Source of the DNA: Emticicia sp. CRIBPO
GTDB lineage: Bacteria > Bacteroidota > Bacteroidia > Cytophagales > Spirosomataceae
Reading direction: 5' to 3'
Length of the DNA: 64,000 nucleotides
Assembly: GCF_009905725.1 (NCBI RefSeq)
Contig: NZ_JAAAKV010000002.1
Coordinates: 372,001-436,000 of the forward strand
In this document: one piece after another, positions 54,528-62,596 of the stretch
Layout: every line of letters begins with the position of its first letter
How positions within the stretch are numbered: the first letter of the stretch is position 1
Notes under the pieces: generated by a model
The model's input: the letters and a program-made list of their open reading frames with translations, nothing else
The model's database searches: none
What the model was told of the DNA's origin: nothing
Position numbers and translations under genes: made by a program

Positions 54528-56306
54528 ATGGAATTCAATCAATCATTATATAAAAAACTGGCCGTCAAAGCAGGGATCCTCGTCGCAGTGGTCCTGTGCA
54601 ACCCGGCCTGTAAGCAGGATTTGCTCGACACGGCTCCTTACGGCTCTATCAGTTCGGCCAACATGTGGAATACCGACAACCTTACAGACCTTGGAGTAGC
54701 AGGTGTTTACAACGCCATGAGACTGGGCATTCAGAACGGTGGTGCCTCAGACAGGGAACTTTACCAGATGGATGGCCTTGGATTCACTTCCCTGGCCAGG
54801 GGAGGCAACGACATGACCAACGGCACCTCGACCACTTCAAGCGGCCGCTTCAGCAACACCTGGAAAGAACTGTACGAAGGGATACACAGGGCCAATGACG
54901 CCATTGCCAACATCACCACAAAATCACCTTCGGCACCGGAAAAGAAGGCAAGGCTGATTGCGGAATGTAAATTCCTGAGAGCTTATTTTTACCTGAGACT
55001 GAACCAGCTTTATAAGGGTGTCCCCGTTTATCTTGAACCCCTTCAGGTGACCGAAATGAACAGGGCCCGTGAAACCGAAGCCAAAGTGTGGGAAGTGATC
55101 GTTAAAGACCTCACCGATGCCATCAGTGAACCTAACCTGCCGGCCAAATACGCTGCCAAAACAGCTAATTATGGCCGCGTTACCCAGGGAGCCGCTTATG
55201 CACTGAGAGGGAAGGCTTACCTGTACATGAAGAAATATGCGGAAGCTGCCGCCGACTTCGCCAAGGTAAAAGACGCCGGTTACAAGCTTTTCCCGAACTA
55301 CAAGACCTTGTTTAAAGAAGCCAACGAACAGTCGGATGAAATGATATTCTCATTGCAGCATACCGGAGTGGATACCTACGGGTCAACCACCCAGTGGTAT
55401 TGCGGCACCCGCTCTTCTTTCGGATCATGCTGGAACAACTACTATGTGTCTCCGGGTGTGGTTGATTTGTTTGAAAACGCAGACGGAAGCCCTTTCAACT
55501 GGGACGATGTCATCCCCGGATACAACAGCATGCCGGTCAACAAACGTGAGGTATACTTCTTCAGAAACGGCTTAACCGCCGCTGAAATCAGCACAGGTAC
55601 TTCAAAAGGCCTCGACATGAGCCAGTACCTTCCGAACGGCAACGAAGAAAGGATCGCCAAGGCATTTGCCAACCGTGACCCGCGTCTGGGAGCCAGTGTA
55701 ATCGCTCCCTATGCTACCTACCTCGGACGTCCTCAGAACGGAGCCGATCAGGTGTATGTCAATCGCTGGCCGTCCAGGAACGAAGCTCCCCCGGTGCTTG
55801 ATTTATTCACAGATTCGAGAAACCAGCTGTTTTACCTTCACCGCAAATTCGTTTATGAAGGTTCTGCCGAATTGCTCAACCGTCAGTTTGGTCCTATAGA
55901 TTTCCCTCTGATCCGTTACGCAGACGTGTTATTAATGTGGGCTGAAGCCCTGAACGAACAGAATAAAACACAGGAGGCCGTTGCCCTGGTCAATGAAGTA
56001 AGGGGAAGAGCCGGAATTGGCTTGCTTAACACTTCCGCCTCGACGATGGTCAAAGACCAGGCAGATCTGAGAACAAGGATCCGCAACGAACGCCGTGTGG
56101 AATTCATCAATGAGGGCATCAACTACTTTGATGAACTGAGATGGGGAACACTGAAAGAAAAAGTATTTGCCACCGGCAACGGTGTTAACCAGATCTGGGG
56201 CGGCGTTACTGTGCCTTATACCTGGAAAGATAATATTACTACCTGGCCGATTCCCCAGGTGGAGATTGAGATGAACCCGAAACTCACTCAAAACCCGGGC
56301 TGGTAA
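54528..56306 (+). CDS. SusD-like glycan-binding lipoprotein
   Basis: This 592-residue lipoprotein has its lipid-attachment Cys28 in VVLCNPAC and then the RagB/SusD domains. Typical segments are LLDTAPYGSISSANMWNTDNL near the N-terminus, CKFLRAYFYLRLNQLYKGVPV and a TPR-like helical part, and near the end LIRYADVLLMWAEALNEQNK and INEGINYFDELRWG. It acts as the lid over the SusC pore on the cell surface. The gap from the SusC gene is 16 bp and a terminator follows, so susCD-type genes form their own unit separate from the lyase genes. Confidence 0.95.
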   Translation: MEFNQSLYKKLAVKAGILVAVVLCNPACKQDLLDTAPYGSISSANMWNTDNLTDLGVAGVYNAMRLGIQNGGASDRELYQMDGLGFTSLARGGNDMTNGTSTTSSGRFSNTWKELYEGIHRANDAIANITTKSPSAPEKKARLIAECKFLRAYFYLRLNQLYKGVPVYLEPLQVTEMNRARETEAKVWEVIVKDLTDAISEPNLPAKYAAKTANYGRVTQGAAYALRGKAYLYMKKYAEAAADFAKVKDAGYKLFPNYKTLFKEANEQSDEMIFSLQHTGVDTYGSTTQWYCGTRSSFGSCWNNYYVSPGVVDLFENADGSPFNWDDVIPGYNSMPVNKREVYFFRNGLTAAEISTGTSKGLDMSQYLPNGNEERIAKAFANRDPRLGASVIAPYATYLGRPQNGADQVYVNRWPSRNEAPPVLDLFTDSRNQLFYLHRKFVYEGSAELLNRQFGPIDFPLIRYADVLLMWAEALNEQNKTQEAVALVNEVRGRAGIGLLNTSASTMVKDQADLRTRIRNERRVEFINEGINYFDELRWGTLKEKVFATGNGVNQIWGGVTVPYTWKDNITTWPIPQVEIEMNPKLTQNPGW

Positions 56307-56335
56307 TGTAGTTTTTTTTCATAGGACCCTAGTCC

Positions 56336-56372
56336 GAATCAGACAGCCATCATGTGCTGTCTGATTCTTTAT
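56336..56372 (+). terminator. Rho-independent terminator of the SusC/SusD operon
   Basis: GAATCAGACAGC (56336-56347) and GCTGTCTGATTC (56356-56367) form a perfect 12-bp stem with an 8-base loop, followed by a T-rich tail. It lies 30 bp after the SusD stop. Confidence 0.87.
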
Positions 56373-56530
56373 TGACAGCTATAAGCTATTTATTTCTAGA
56401 CTGTTAGATTTCTTGAAATAGAAGATATAATCAAATCTGTTGGCTGGTAATTTTAATCAAAAAGGCACGAAAATAATCGACGACAAAAGAAATAATGTCC
56501 TAAGAAATGAACCATCCAGCGGAACGCCGC

Positions 56531-56690
56531 CCGAACTAAAATTCTCTGTCTGAGCAAAGCTAAAAATTTCCGTTGTTAAAATTTTCAGACCCTAATTTTT
56601 AGATTTGTGAGTTAGAATTTTGAGTGTTTTTTTGCGGATCGCCGCCCGGTTACTTTTTTTGAAAAAAAGTAGGGCAAAGAAAAAGGTAAT
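56531..56690 (+). repeat. Structured intergenic repeat, copy 1
   Basis: The element has three nested pairings. AAAATTCT (56538-56545) pairs with AGAATTTT (56614-56621). GCAAA (56554-56558) pairs with TTTGT (56604-56608). CTAAAAATT (56560-56568) pairs with AATTTTTAG (56594-56602) around a 25-base loop. A tail with GCGGATCGCCGC follows at 56634, then TACTTTTTTT-G-AAAAAAAGTA at 56651-56671. Compared with copies 2 and 3 the inner stem differs on both sides in step, which keeps the pairs. Confidence 0.8.
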
Positions 56691-56884
56691 CTGCGCTACA
56701 GAAATCACCTAGCCAATAAACCAACCACAAAGACACCAAGACACAACGACTGTCTGATGCGACGGTAAAACCGGGTCTCTTTTGCGACGAGTTAGCTTCG
56801 TGCCCTCGTGGTGAAAAAACCGTCTCAACAACAATTTCATAGTAAAATGAGCCTGTTAAATACATCTCCTCAATATAATAAAAC

Positions 56885-58117
56885 ATGAACCGATCAATCA
56901 TTTACCTTTTTATATCAGCCCTTTCATTTATCGCAGTCGTTTCCGACCCAAAGGAAACGCAGTTTATTGATGAGAACTTTTCTCATGCCACCGGTCAGCT
57001 GAAGAGAATGCTCAAAGCAGCTGATCCTCAATCTTTCCCGCGGACCCTTGACCAGCAAGGTGCCCTCAAATCCACGAACATGTACGACTGGACTTCCGGT
57101 TTTTTCCCCGGCAACCTCTGGTATGCCTATGAATATTCCGGCGATCCGGAGCTGAAGTCAGCCGCCATCGCCTGGACAGAAAAACTGGAGCCCCTCAAAG
57201 ACTTCAGAGAACACCACGACCTCGGCTTTATGATGTACTGCAGCTATGGCAATGCCTACCGGCTCACGGGCAATGAGGCTTATAAAGCCATCCTTATCCA
57301 GGCTGCACGATCACTTTCTACCCGCTTCAGTACGCAAACAGGCAGCATCAAGTCATGGAACCGTTTTGTGTCCTGGAACGACAAAAAGACCTTCGACTAC
57401 CCGGTCATCATCGACAACATGATGAACCTTGAGCTGCTTTTCTTTGCCTCCAAAGTCAGCGGTGATGATACCTTCCGTAAAATCGCCCTGACCCATGCCG
57501 GTAATGTCCTGAAAAACCAGGTTAGGAAAGATTACAGCCATTACCATGTCGTCAATTATGACGCTAAAACCGGCAAAGTAGTATCACGCCAGACTGCCCA
57601 GGGCTATGCCGACAATTCCACCTGGTCACGCGGACAAGCCTGGGGGATTTACGGCTTTACGGTCATGTACCGTGAAACCAGGGACCGGAAATACCTGCTG
57701 ACCGCTCAGAAAATGGCCGATTTCTTCCTGAATCACGAAAACCTTCCGGCCGACAAAGTACCTTACTGGGACTTTGATGTCAATAAACCGGGATTTGTAC
57801 CGGGTCCGAACGCCTATACCCGTCACGTGGCTCCTGTTCACAGGGATGCCTCTGCTGCGGCTATCACGGCCTCTGCCCTTTTGGAACTGGCCAACTATGA
57901 CCCTAAAACCAAAGCCAGGTATCATCAGGCAGCCACTCAAATGCTGCATACCTTATCCGGCCCTCTTTTCAGGGCTGAGCAAGGTGACAACGCCAATTTT
58001 ATTCTCAAACACAGCGTCGGCAGCATCCCGCACAAAGCCGAAATAGATGTGCCCCTGGTCTACGCCGACTATTATTTCCTGGAGGCTTTATTGAGGTATA
58101 AGAAAATTTTGGAGTAG
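56885..58117 (+). CDS. Glycoside hydrolase family 88 (unsaturated uronyl hydrolase)
   Basis: This 410-residue protein has an N-terminal signal peptide (IIYLFISALSFIAVVS) and an alpha/alpha-barrel of the GH88 unsaturated glucuronyl hydrolase family. Visible signatures are STNMYDWTSGFFPGNLWYAYE (Asp68), PVIIDNMMNLELLFFA (Asp177, likely catalytic), SHYHVVNYD and GYADNSTWSRGQAWGIYGF. It removes the unsaturated uronic acid left at the non-reducing end by a polysaccharide lyase, here probably the heparinase-like enzyme at 58837. It sits between two copies of the structured repeat. Confidence 0.93.
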   Translation: MNRSIIYLFISALSFIAVVSDPKETQFIDENFSHATGQLKRMLKAADPQSFPRTLDQQGALKSTNMYDWTSGFFPGNLWYAYEYSGDPELKSAAIAWTEKLEPLKDFREHHDLGFMMYCSYGNAYRLTGNEAYKAILIQAARSLSTRFSTQTGSIKSWNRFVSWNDKKTFDYPVIIDNMMNLELLFFASKVSGDDTFRKIALTHAGNVLKNQVRKDYSHYHVVNYDAKTGKVVSRQTAQGYADNSTWSRGQAWGIYGFTVMYRETRDRKYLLTAQKMADFFLNHENLPADKVPYWDFDVNKPGFVPGPNAYTRHVAPVHRDASAAAITASALLELANYDPKTKARYHQAATQMLHTLSGPLFRAEQGDNANFILKHSVGSIPHKAEIDVPLVYADYYFLEALLRYKKILE

Positions 58118-58200
58118 ATGATGTCATCTGGAGGGATAATTTTACAATGCAAAAAATAATATGTAATGACGTTCAGTAATCAACCTTGGTCATTTTAGAT

Positions 58201-58264
58201 GTCCCAGCGGGACAAAATATCTGTAAAAGTAATCTCAACTATGATTTAACATCCCGGAGGGATG
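58201..58264. repeat. Two small palindromes in tandem with a shared tail
   Basis: GTCCC-AGC-GGGAC (58201-58213) and CATCCC-GGA-GGGATG (58250-58264) are each followed by a similar AATAT-TTGT-like tail (AAATATCTGT and GAATATTTGT). The stem bases differ but pair in each copy, so they look like two members of one short repeat type. Confidence 0.6.
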
Positions 58265-58301
58265 GAATATTTGTGCAAGCTTTTCCTCAGACATATTAAA
58301 T

Positions 58302-58352
58302 CCCCGCCCGACGTGATCGCCAGAGCTTGCCCCCGTAACGGGGTCGGGCGGG
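58302..58352. repeat. GC-rich palindromic repeat (copy 2)
   Basis: CCCGCCCGAC and GTCGGGCGGG are perfect inverted arms around about 30 bases that hold a second small stem (CCCCGT-AAC-GGGG). It belongs to the GC-rich family first noted at 46909. Confidence 0.7.
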
Positions 58353-58463
58353 CCTCCGGGATAATAATTGTAAAGTAGCGTAGTCGAGAGGCAACCGGTG
58401 TTACTTTTTCAGCAGAATTATTTGCACGAACGTTGTGCATGTAAATTAACGGTTCTCGACGGG

Positions 58464-58497
58464 CCTGCCCGACCTGGTGTAACACGCCGGGCGGGCT
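58464..58497. repeat. GC-rich palindromic repeat (copy 3)
   Basis: GCCTGCCCGACCTGG and the arm GCCGGGCGGGC flank a short AT-containing centre (TGTAACAC). The pairing is imperfect, but the outer arms match the family at 46909, 58302, 60856 and 61309. Confidence 0.55.
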
Positions 58498-58540
58498 CGA
58501 ACTGACAATGCGGGCTCGAACAGACAAATAAATGAAACAT

Positions 58541-58708
58541 CCGAACCAAAAATTCTCTGTCTGAGTAAAGCTGAGAATTCCCAAAGTCAAACTTTCAGCA
58601 GCTAATTCTCAGATTTACGAGTTAGAATTTTGCGGGTCGCCGCCCGTTCGCTTTTTTGTTACTTTTTTTTCAGCCAAAAAAAAGTAAGAGCGAAGAAAAA
58701 GCGAGGCT
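58541..58708 (+). repeat. Structured intergenic repeat, copy 2
   Basis: AAAATTCT (58549-58556) pairs with AGAATTTT (58624-58631). GTAAA (58565-58569) pairs with TTTAC (58614-58618). CTGAGAATT (58571-58579) pairs with AATTCTCAG (58604-58612) around a 24-base loop. A CG-rich tail (GCGGGTCGCCGCCCG) and a long A/T hairpin (ACTTTTTTTT ... AAAAAAAAGT) follow. Confidence 0.82.
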
Positions 58709-58836
58709 GAGAAATTGTATTTCGGTATTGTAACTATTCAAAGATCAGCATCCGGTTAAAAAACATCCCTTTCAACAGTCCTTAAAAATTCATATTTTTA
58801 TCAATACAAAACAGCATATCAAACAATTCAACCTTT

Positions 58837-60765
58837 ATGAAACCGATCTTAATCTTTTTATCCGTGTTGATCTCAGCCACTGTCAGTGCCCAGCAGATAC
58901 AGCGGAATATCCTCAGCACCAAATACCCGGCAGCGGCTTTTAAAGAAAAACTCCTCCCGGCCAAAGACTGGAAACCGTATCCCAAAACTCCGGATGAATG
59001 GGCTAAGGCAGTACCCGATACTATCCTGACCCTCTTGGTGAAGGCCGGCGAAAAAGCCCTGCAGAAAGAAATGACACAGACCTCTGCCAGCCTGCTCCTG
59101 GAATACGTCAGGTCAGGAGACCGTGAGCGGTATCAGAAAGTATCCTATGACCGTAGAAACAACCTCACTGATATGGTCCTGGCAGAATCCATCGAAAACA
59201 AAGGAAGATTTACGGAAGCCATCATGAACTATACCTGGGCCATTTGTGAAGAAACCTACTGGGGTGTTCCGGCTCACCTGGGCGTTCAGAAAGCTAAAAA
59301 CGGTCTTCCTGATGCTGAAGACCCAACGGTCGATTTATTTGCTGCCGAAACAGCCGGAGTGCTCGCCCTCACTGATTATTTCACGGGTGAAAAACTGGAT
59401 AAAATATCGCCGCTCATCCGCAAGAGGATTTACCACGAAACCAATCAAAAGATCTTTGAACCCCTGAAACAGGCCCAGCGGTATAATTATCTCAGTAAAA
59501 CCAACCTCGTCAACAACTGGAACCCCTGGATTGTGTCGAACATCGTACTGGCTGACCTCCTCCTGGAAAAAGATGAAACAAAGCGGGCACAAAATGCTTA
59601 CACTTACGCGGCTTTTATGGACAGTTACCTGAACAGCCTCGGGGATGACGGAGGCTGCGATGAAGGCCCCAGCTACTGGTTTGCGGCAGGGGCCTGCGTG
59701 TATGATGCCCTGCAACTCCTGCACAGTGCCAGCGGCGGGCAGATCGACATCTATGACGACCCATTGATCAGAAACATGGCGGCTTACATCTACAAAACCC
59801 ATATCGCCAATGACTATTTCGTCAATTTCGCGGATGCTGACCCGAAACTAAAACCTGACGGGCTGATGCTTTTCAATTTCGGAGAAGCCATCAAAGACAC
59901 CCAACTCATGGCTTTCGGGCAATGGGCCTTCGGCAAATACCCCAACGCCATCTCCAACAACGGCTTCCACCGGATGCGTAAAGTAAACAACCTGTTGAGC
60001 CTTAAACGCATTAACAAAGAAAAATACGAATTCAAACCTGTGAAGGAAGCCTGGTTAAAAGACATCCAGGTACTGACGGCGAGTGCGTCCAACGGTTTTT
60101 ACCTCGCTACGCACGCCGGACACAATGCCGAAAGTCACAACCACAACGATGTGGGTGATTTTATTCTTTATTACAACGGGGAGCCGGTCATCATTGATGC
60201 CGGAAGGGGGAATTATACCGCCAGAACCTTCTCTGCCCAGCGTTACGAGTTATGGTTTACCCAGTCAGAGTACCACAACCTGCCCATCATCAATGGCTAC
60301 GGTCAGGTGGCCGGGAGAAAATATGAAGCCTCCGGCGTTTCTGCCGTCACAAACGACAAGGAAGATATTTTACTGATGGACATCGCCCCTTCTTATCATG
60401 CCGAAGCGGGCGTCCGGTCATGGAAAAGACAGGTAAAGCTTAACAAAGTCAAAAACCAGGTGGAGATTGCCGATAATTATGAGCTTAAACAGGCTCCTAA
60501 ATCGCTTCAGCAGGTCTTTATGACGGTCTGTGATACTGATTTGTCGGTACCGGGGAAAATCACGTTAAAGACACCCAAAAACCAGTCCGTTAACCTCACC
60601 TATGATGCCAGACGATGGGACGTAAGCTCTGATTTACCTTCCACAGAAGGCATGGAATACAACAGTTTCAAAACCAAATGGGACAACAGACCCGTCAAAA
60701 GAATCATACTGACCGCGAAAAAACCCGGGATGAAGGATAAACATGGGTTTGTTTTGGCGGAATAA
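58837..60765 (+). CDS. Heparinase II/III-like polysaccharide lyase
   Basis: This 642-residue exported protein has a signal peptide ending VSAQ (residue ~19), an alpha/alpha toroid domain (residues ~40-390, with NNWNPWIVSNIVLADLLL and DDGGCDEGPSYWFAAGACVYDAL) and a heparinase II/III-type beta-sandwich (residues ~400-642) with HAGHNAESHNHNDVGDFILYYNGEP near residue 430. DEGPSYW and NHNDVGDF contain conserved Glu, Tyr, His and Asp residues typical of PL12/PL21-like lyases. It cleaves uronic-acid-containing chains by beta-elimination; the exact PL family cannot be assigned by eye. The GH88 product gene upstream would use its products. Confidence 0.9.
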   Translation: MKPILIFLSVLISATVSAQQIQRNILSTKYPAAAFKEKLLPAKDWKPYPKTPDEWAKAVPDTILTLLVKAGEKALQKEMTQTSASLLLEYVRSGDRERYQKVSYDRRNNLTDMVLAESIENKGRFTEAIMNYTWAICEETYWGVPAHLGVQKAKNGLPDAEDPTVDLFAAETAGVLALTDYFTGEKLDKISPLIRKRIYHETNQKIFEPLKQAQRYNYLSKTNLVNNWNPWIVSNIVLADLLLEKDETKRAQNAYTYAAFMDSYLNSLGDDGGCDEGPSYWFAAGACVYDALQLLHSASGGQIDIYDDPLIRNMAAYIYKTHIANDYFVNFADADPKLKPDGLMLFNFGEAIKDTQLMAFGQWAFGKYPNAISNNGFHRMRKVNNLLSLKRINKEKYEFKPVKEAWLKDIQVLTASASNGFYLATHAGHNAESHNHNDVGDFILYYNGEPVIIDAGRGNYTARTFSAQRYELWFTQSEYHNLPIINGYGQVAGRKYEASGVSAVTNDKEDILLMDIAPSYHAEAGVRSWKRQVKLNKVKNQVEIADNYELKQAPKSLQQVFMTVCDTDLSVPGKITLKTPKNQSVNLTYDARRWDVSSDLPSTEGMEYNSFKTKWDNRPVKRIILTAKKPGMKDKHGFVLAE

Positions 60766-60814
60766 TATTTCTGGTTTTAGCAAGTTACCACTTAACCATT
60801 AAGTTCATTAAGAA

Positions 60815-60850
60815 AAGAGCATTAAGGTCCAACGCATCCTTAATGCTCTT
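60815..60850. repeat. Perfect 13-bp hairpin repeated at 62185
   Basis: AAGAGCATTAAGG (60815-60827) and CCTTAATGCTCTT (60838-60850) pair perfectly. The left part belongs to a 24-base sequence starting at 60806 that recurs exactly at 62185-62208, where the right arm has drifted to ATCCTTAATAG and instead pairs with an earlier CTATTAAGG. It may also stop transcription after the lyase gene. Confidence 0.7.
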
Positions 60851-60855
60851 AATTC

Positions 60856-60922
60856 CTGCCCGGCCCCGATTGCCGGGACAAGCCGTGACCGTCAGAACTT
60901 GCCCGGTAATGGGGTCGGCGGG
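60856..60922. repeat. GC-rich palindromic repeat (copy 4, degenerate)
   Basis: CTGCCCGGCCCC and GGGGTCGGCGGGC are outer arms around about 45 bases that contain TTGCCGGGACAAG and GCCCGGTAAT. It looks like a longer, partly decayed member of the GC-rich family. Confidence 0.5.
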
Positions 60923-60977
60923 CACAATTCTTTTGCGACGAATACGCTTCGTGACTGCGTGCCGTTGTGGCATAATT

Positions 60978-61191
60978 ACAAATAATCCGGAAAGAAAGTA
61001 TGTCGCCCCTACAGGGCTTTGTTCTTTTCTGACATCTTCCCTATCCGCCAACTATCTGTCGCCCCGATGGGGCTTTAATGATTACTATTTTATTTGAATA
61101 AATCAAAACATTCAAAGCGAAAGAACCGTGACTTCGTGCCCTTGTGGCCAAAAAACAGCGAGTCCGGAAAAACCAGATGATAAAACCACGA
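60978..61191 (+). repeat. Duplicated intergenic block, copy R1
   Basis: This 214-bp block begins ACAAATAATCCGGAAAG and contains TATGTCGCCCCTACAGGGC, then CTGACATCTTCCCTATCCGC, TCGCCCCGATGGGGCTTTAA and finally GAACCGTGACTTCGTGCC followed by ACAGCGAGTCC. The same order occurs at 62322-62520 with only small differences, so R1 and R2 are direct repeats that bracket the PHP phosphatase gene. Confidence 0.85.
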
Positions 61192-61308
61192 AAATCAACT
61201 ATCGATTGCCAGGCTATTTCTTCGATGCTCCGGCCTGAAGGTTATGCTTACCGTCTCAAATTCTCTCAATATCTCGGGTAAATTCTTTCTGCTTTCTCCG
61301 GTCTCCCT

Positions 61309-61337
61309 GTCCGACCTGGCGGCCAGGTCGGGCGGGC
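61309..61337. repeat. GC-rich palindromic repeat (copy 5)
   Basis: GTCCGACCTGG and CCAGGTCGGGC are inverted arms around CGG. The core is nearly the same as copy 1 at 46909-46939. Confidence 0.7.
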
Positions 61338-61422
61338 TTCCTCCGGAATACTTGCAAAATCAACAATCTCTCCTTAGCTTTATATCCATTACAAAAGATC
61401 AATAAATACCAAATCAGAATAA

Positions 61423-62154
61423 GTGCTCTCATTTTTTTCTAAACAAGACTTTTCGGACGCTTTTGCCTTTTTGCATACAGACATGCACTCACATCTGCTG
61501 CCCGGCGTTGACGACGGTAGCCCGGATGTCGAAACTTCCGTTGACCTGCTCAAAAACCTGCAGGACATCGGTTTTAAAAAGATCATCACCACCCCGCATA
61601 TCTATCAGCCATTTCACAAAAACACCAAAGCCGGACTGGAAGGTGTCTACAACACCCTGAAGCCCCAGCTGAAAGACAAAGGCATTCACCTCGACTTTGA
61701 AGTAGCCTCTGAATATTTTGTAGACGAACACTTCGAAAAACTGATTCAGGACGATGAAATCATGTCTTTCGGAGATAAATATGTGTTGATCGAGATCTCT
61801 TTTGTGGCTTATCCCAAAAACCTCGACGCCATCATCTTTGAACTGACCTCAAGAGGGTATAAACCCATCCTGGCCCACCCGGAGAGGTATCTGTACCTGG
61901 CTGATAATATTAAGTTCTTCGAAAACCTGATCAGGGTAGGTTGTATCCTGCAACCTAATATCAACTCTTTTATGGGCTATTACGGCCGTAAATCTGAAGA
62001 AGTGGCGAGGTTCTTCGTAGAAGAAAAATTCGCATCCCTTTTAGGCACCGACCTGCACCACTACCGCCACCTGGATGCCCTGAAAACCCTCATGAAGAAT
62101 AAAAAAATCATGAAACTCCTGCAGAATCATAACTGGCTGAACCCTGGTTTGTAG
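61423..62154 (+). CDS. CpsB/YwqE-like PHP-domain tyrosine-protein phosphatase (GTG start)
   Basis: This 243-residue cytoplasmic protein is a PHP-fold phosphatase: HTDMHSHLLPGVDDGSPDVETSVDLL gives the first metal motif, then ITTPHIYQPF, VLIEISFVAYP, PILAHPERYLYL and GTDLHHYRHL complete the metal site. Such enzymes dephosphorylate tyrosine kinases that control capsule or exopolysaccharide export. The frame begins with GTG at 61423 (read MLSFFSKQDFSD), which matches the usual N-terminus of the family; no ATG lies nearby upstream. It is bracketed by direct repeats R1 and R2 and lies near a sugar transferase gene, which supports a role in surface-polysaccharide control. Confidence 0.9.
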   Translation: MLSFFSKQDFSDAFAFLHTDMHSHLLPGVDDGSPDVETSVDLLKNLQDIGFKKIITTPHIYQPFHKNTKAGLEGVYNTLKPQLKDKGIHLDFEVASEYFVDEHFEKLIQDDEIMSFGDKYVLIEISFVAYPKNLDAIIFELTSRGYKPILAHPERYLYLADNIKFFENLIRVGCILQPNINSFMGYYGRKSEEVARFFVEEKFASLLGTDLHHYRHLDALKTLMKNKKIMKLLQNHNWLNPGL

Positions 62155-62175
62155 TATTTAATTCTGAATCATTAA

Positions 62176-62225
62176 CTATTAAGGCATTAAGAAAAGAGCA
62201 TTAAGGTCTTACGTATCCTTAATAG
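62176..62225. repeat. Second copy of the 'cattaagaaaagagcattaagg' hairpin
   Basis: The 24 bases at 62185-62208 are identical to 60806-60829. CTATTAAGG (62176-62184) pairs with CCTTAATAG (62217-62225), so a different but complete stem is formed compared with the copy at 60815-60850. Confidence 0.65.
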
Positions 62226-62321
62226 TAAAAAATCAAGTCCAGGAAAAACGAGTTTAGAGAAAGAGAGCAACGAACACCCGACCCTTTAGCGGGGAGTTTG
62301 ACCAGTATTTGTGGCTAAATA

Positions 62322-62520
62322 ACAAATAATCCGGAAAGAAAATATGTCGCCCCTACAGGGCTTTTTCTTTTCTGACATCTTCCCTATCCGCCACCTATCT
62401 GTCGCCCCGATGGGGGCTTTAATGATTACTATTTTTTTTGAATAACATTGCGAAGAGAAAGAACCGTGACTTCGTGCCATTGTGGCCAAAAAACAGCGAG
62501 TCCCGAGAAAAAAACCACGA
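62322..62520 (+). repeat. Duplicated intergenic block, copy R2
   Basis: This 199-bp block repeats R1 (60978-61191) in the same orientation and order, with a few substitutions and small deletions, for example GATGGGGG for GATGGGG and a shorter A/T stretch after GATTACTATTTT. Confidence 0.85.
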
Positions 62521-62596
62521 AGACCCGCCCGACCTATTATCAAAAAATTAATCCAATCGATTATAAAAGAATAAAAAAACAATTAAATATCTGCTG

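Larger units (their letters stand above)
56307..56884. other. 578-bp gap between SusD and GH88 genes, mainly repeats
   Basis: It contains the SusD terminator (56336-56372), structured-repeat copy 1 (56531-56690) and two pieces of the 'ccac-aaagacac' / 'cttcgtgccctcgtgg' repeat type (around 56725-56750 and 56789-56811). No gene is visible in this gap. Confidence 0.7.
58118..58836. other. 719-bp gap between GH88 and lyase genes, dense in repeats
   Basis: No gene was found. The gap holds two small palindromes of related type (58201-58264), two GC-rich palindromes (58302-58352 and 58464-58497) and structured-repeat copy 2 (58541-58708). The last 120 bp before the lyase gene is AT-rich and should contain its promoter, but no clear pair of boxes was seen. 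Confidence 0.7.
60766..61422. other. 657-bp gap between lyase and PHP phosphatase genes, mostly repeats
   Basis: It contains a perfect hairpin (60815-60850), a GC-rich palindrome (60856-60922), a 'cttcgtg...gccgttgtggc' repeat piece (around 60930-60970), the 214-bp duplicated block (60978-61191) and another GC-rich palindrome (61309-61337). No gene was seen. Confidence 0.7.

Noticed and set aside
56650-56901. Minus-strand frame of 83 codons in the repeat-rich gap
   Set aside because: It runs through repeat sequence and into the GH88 start, with no family resemblance; similar frames at 62286-62582 and 62652-62852 were rejected for the same reason.
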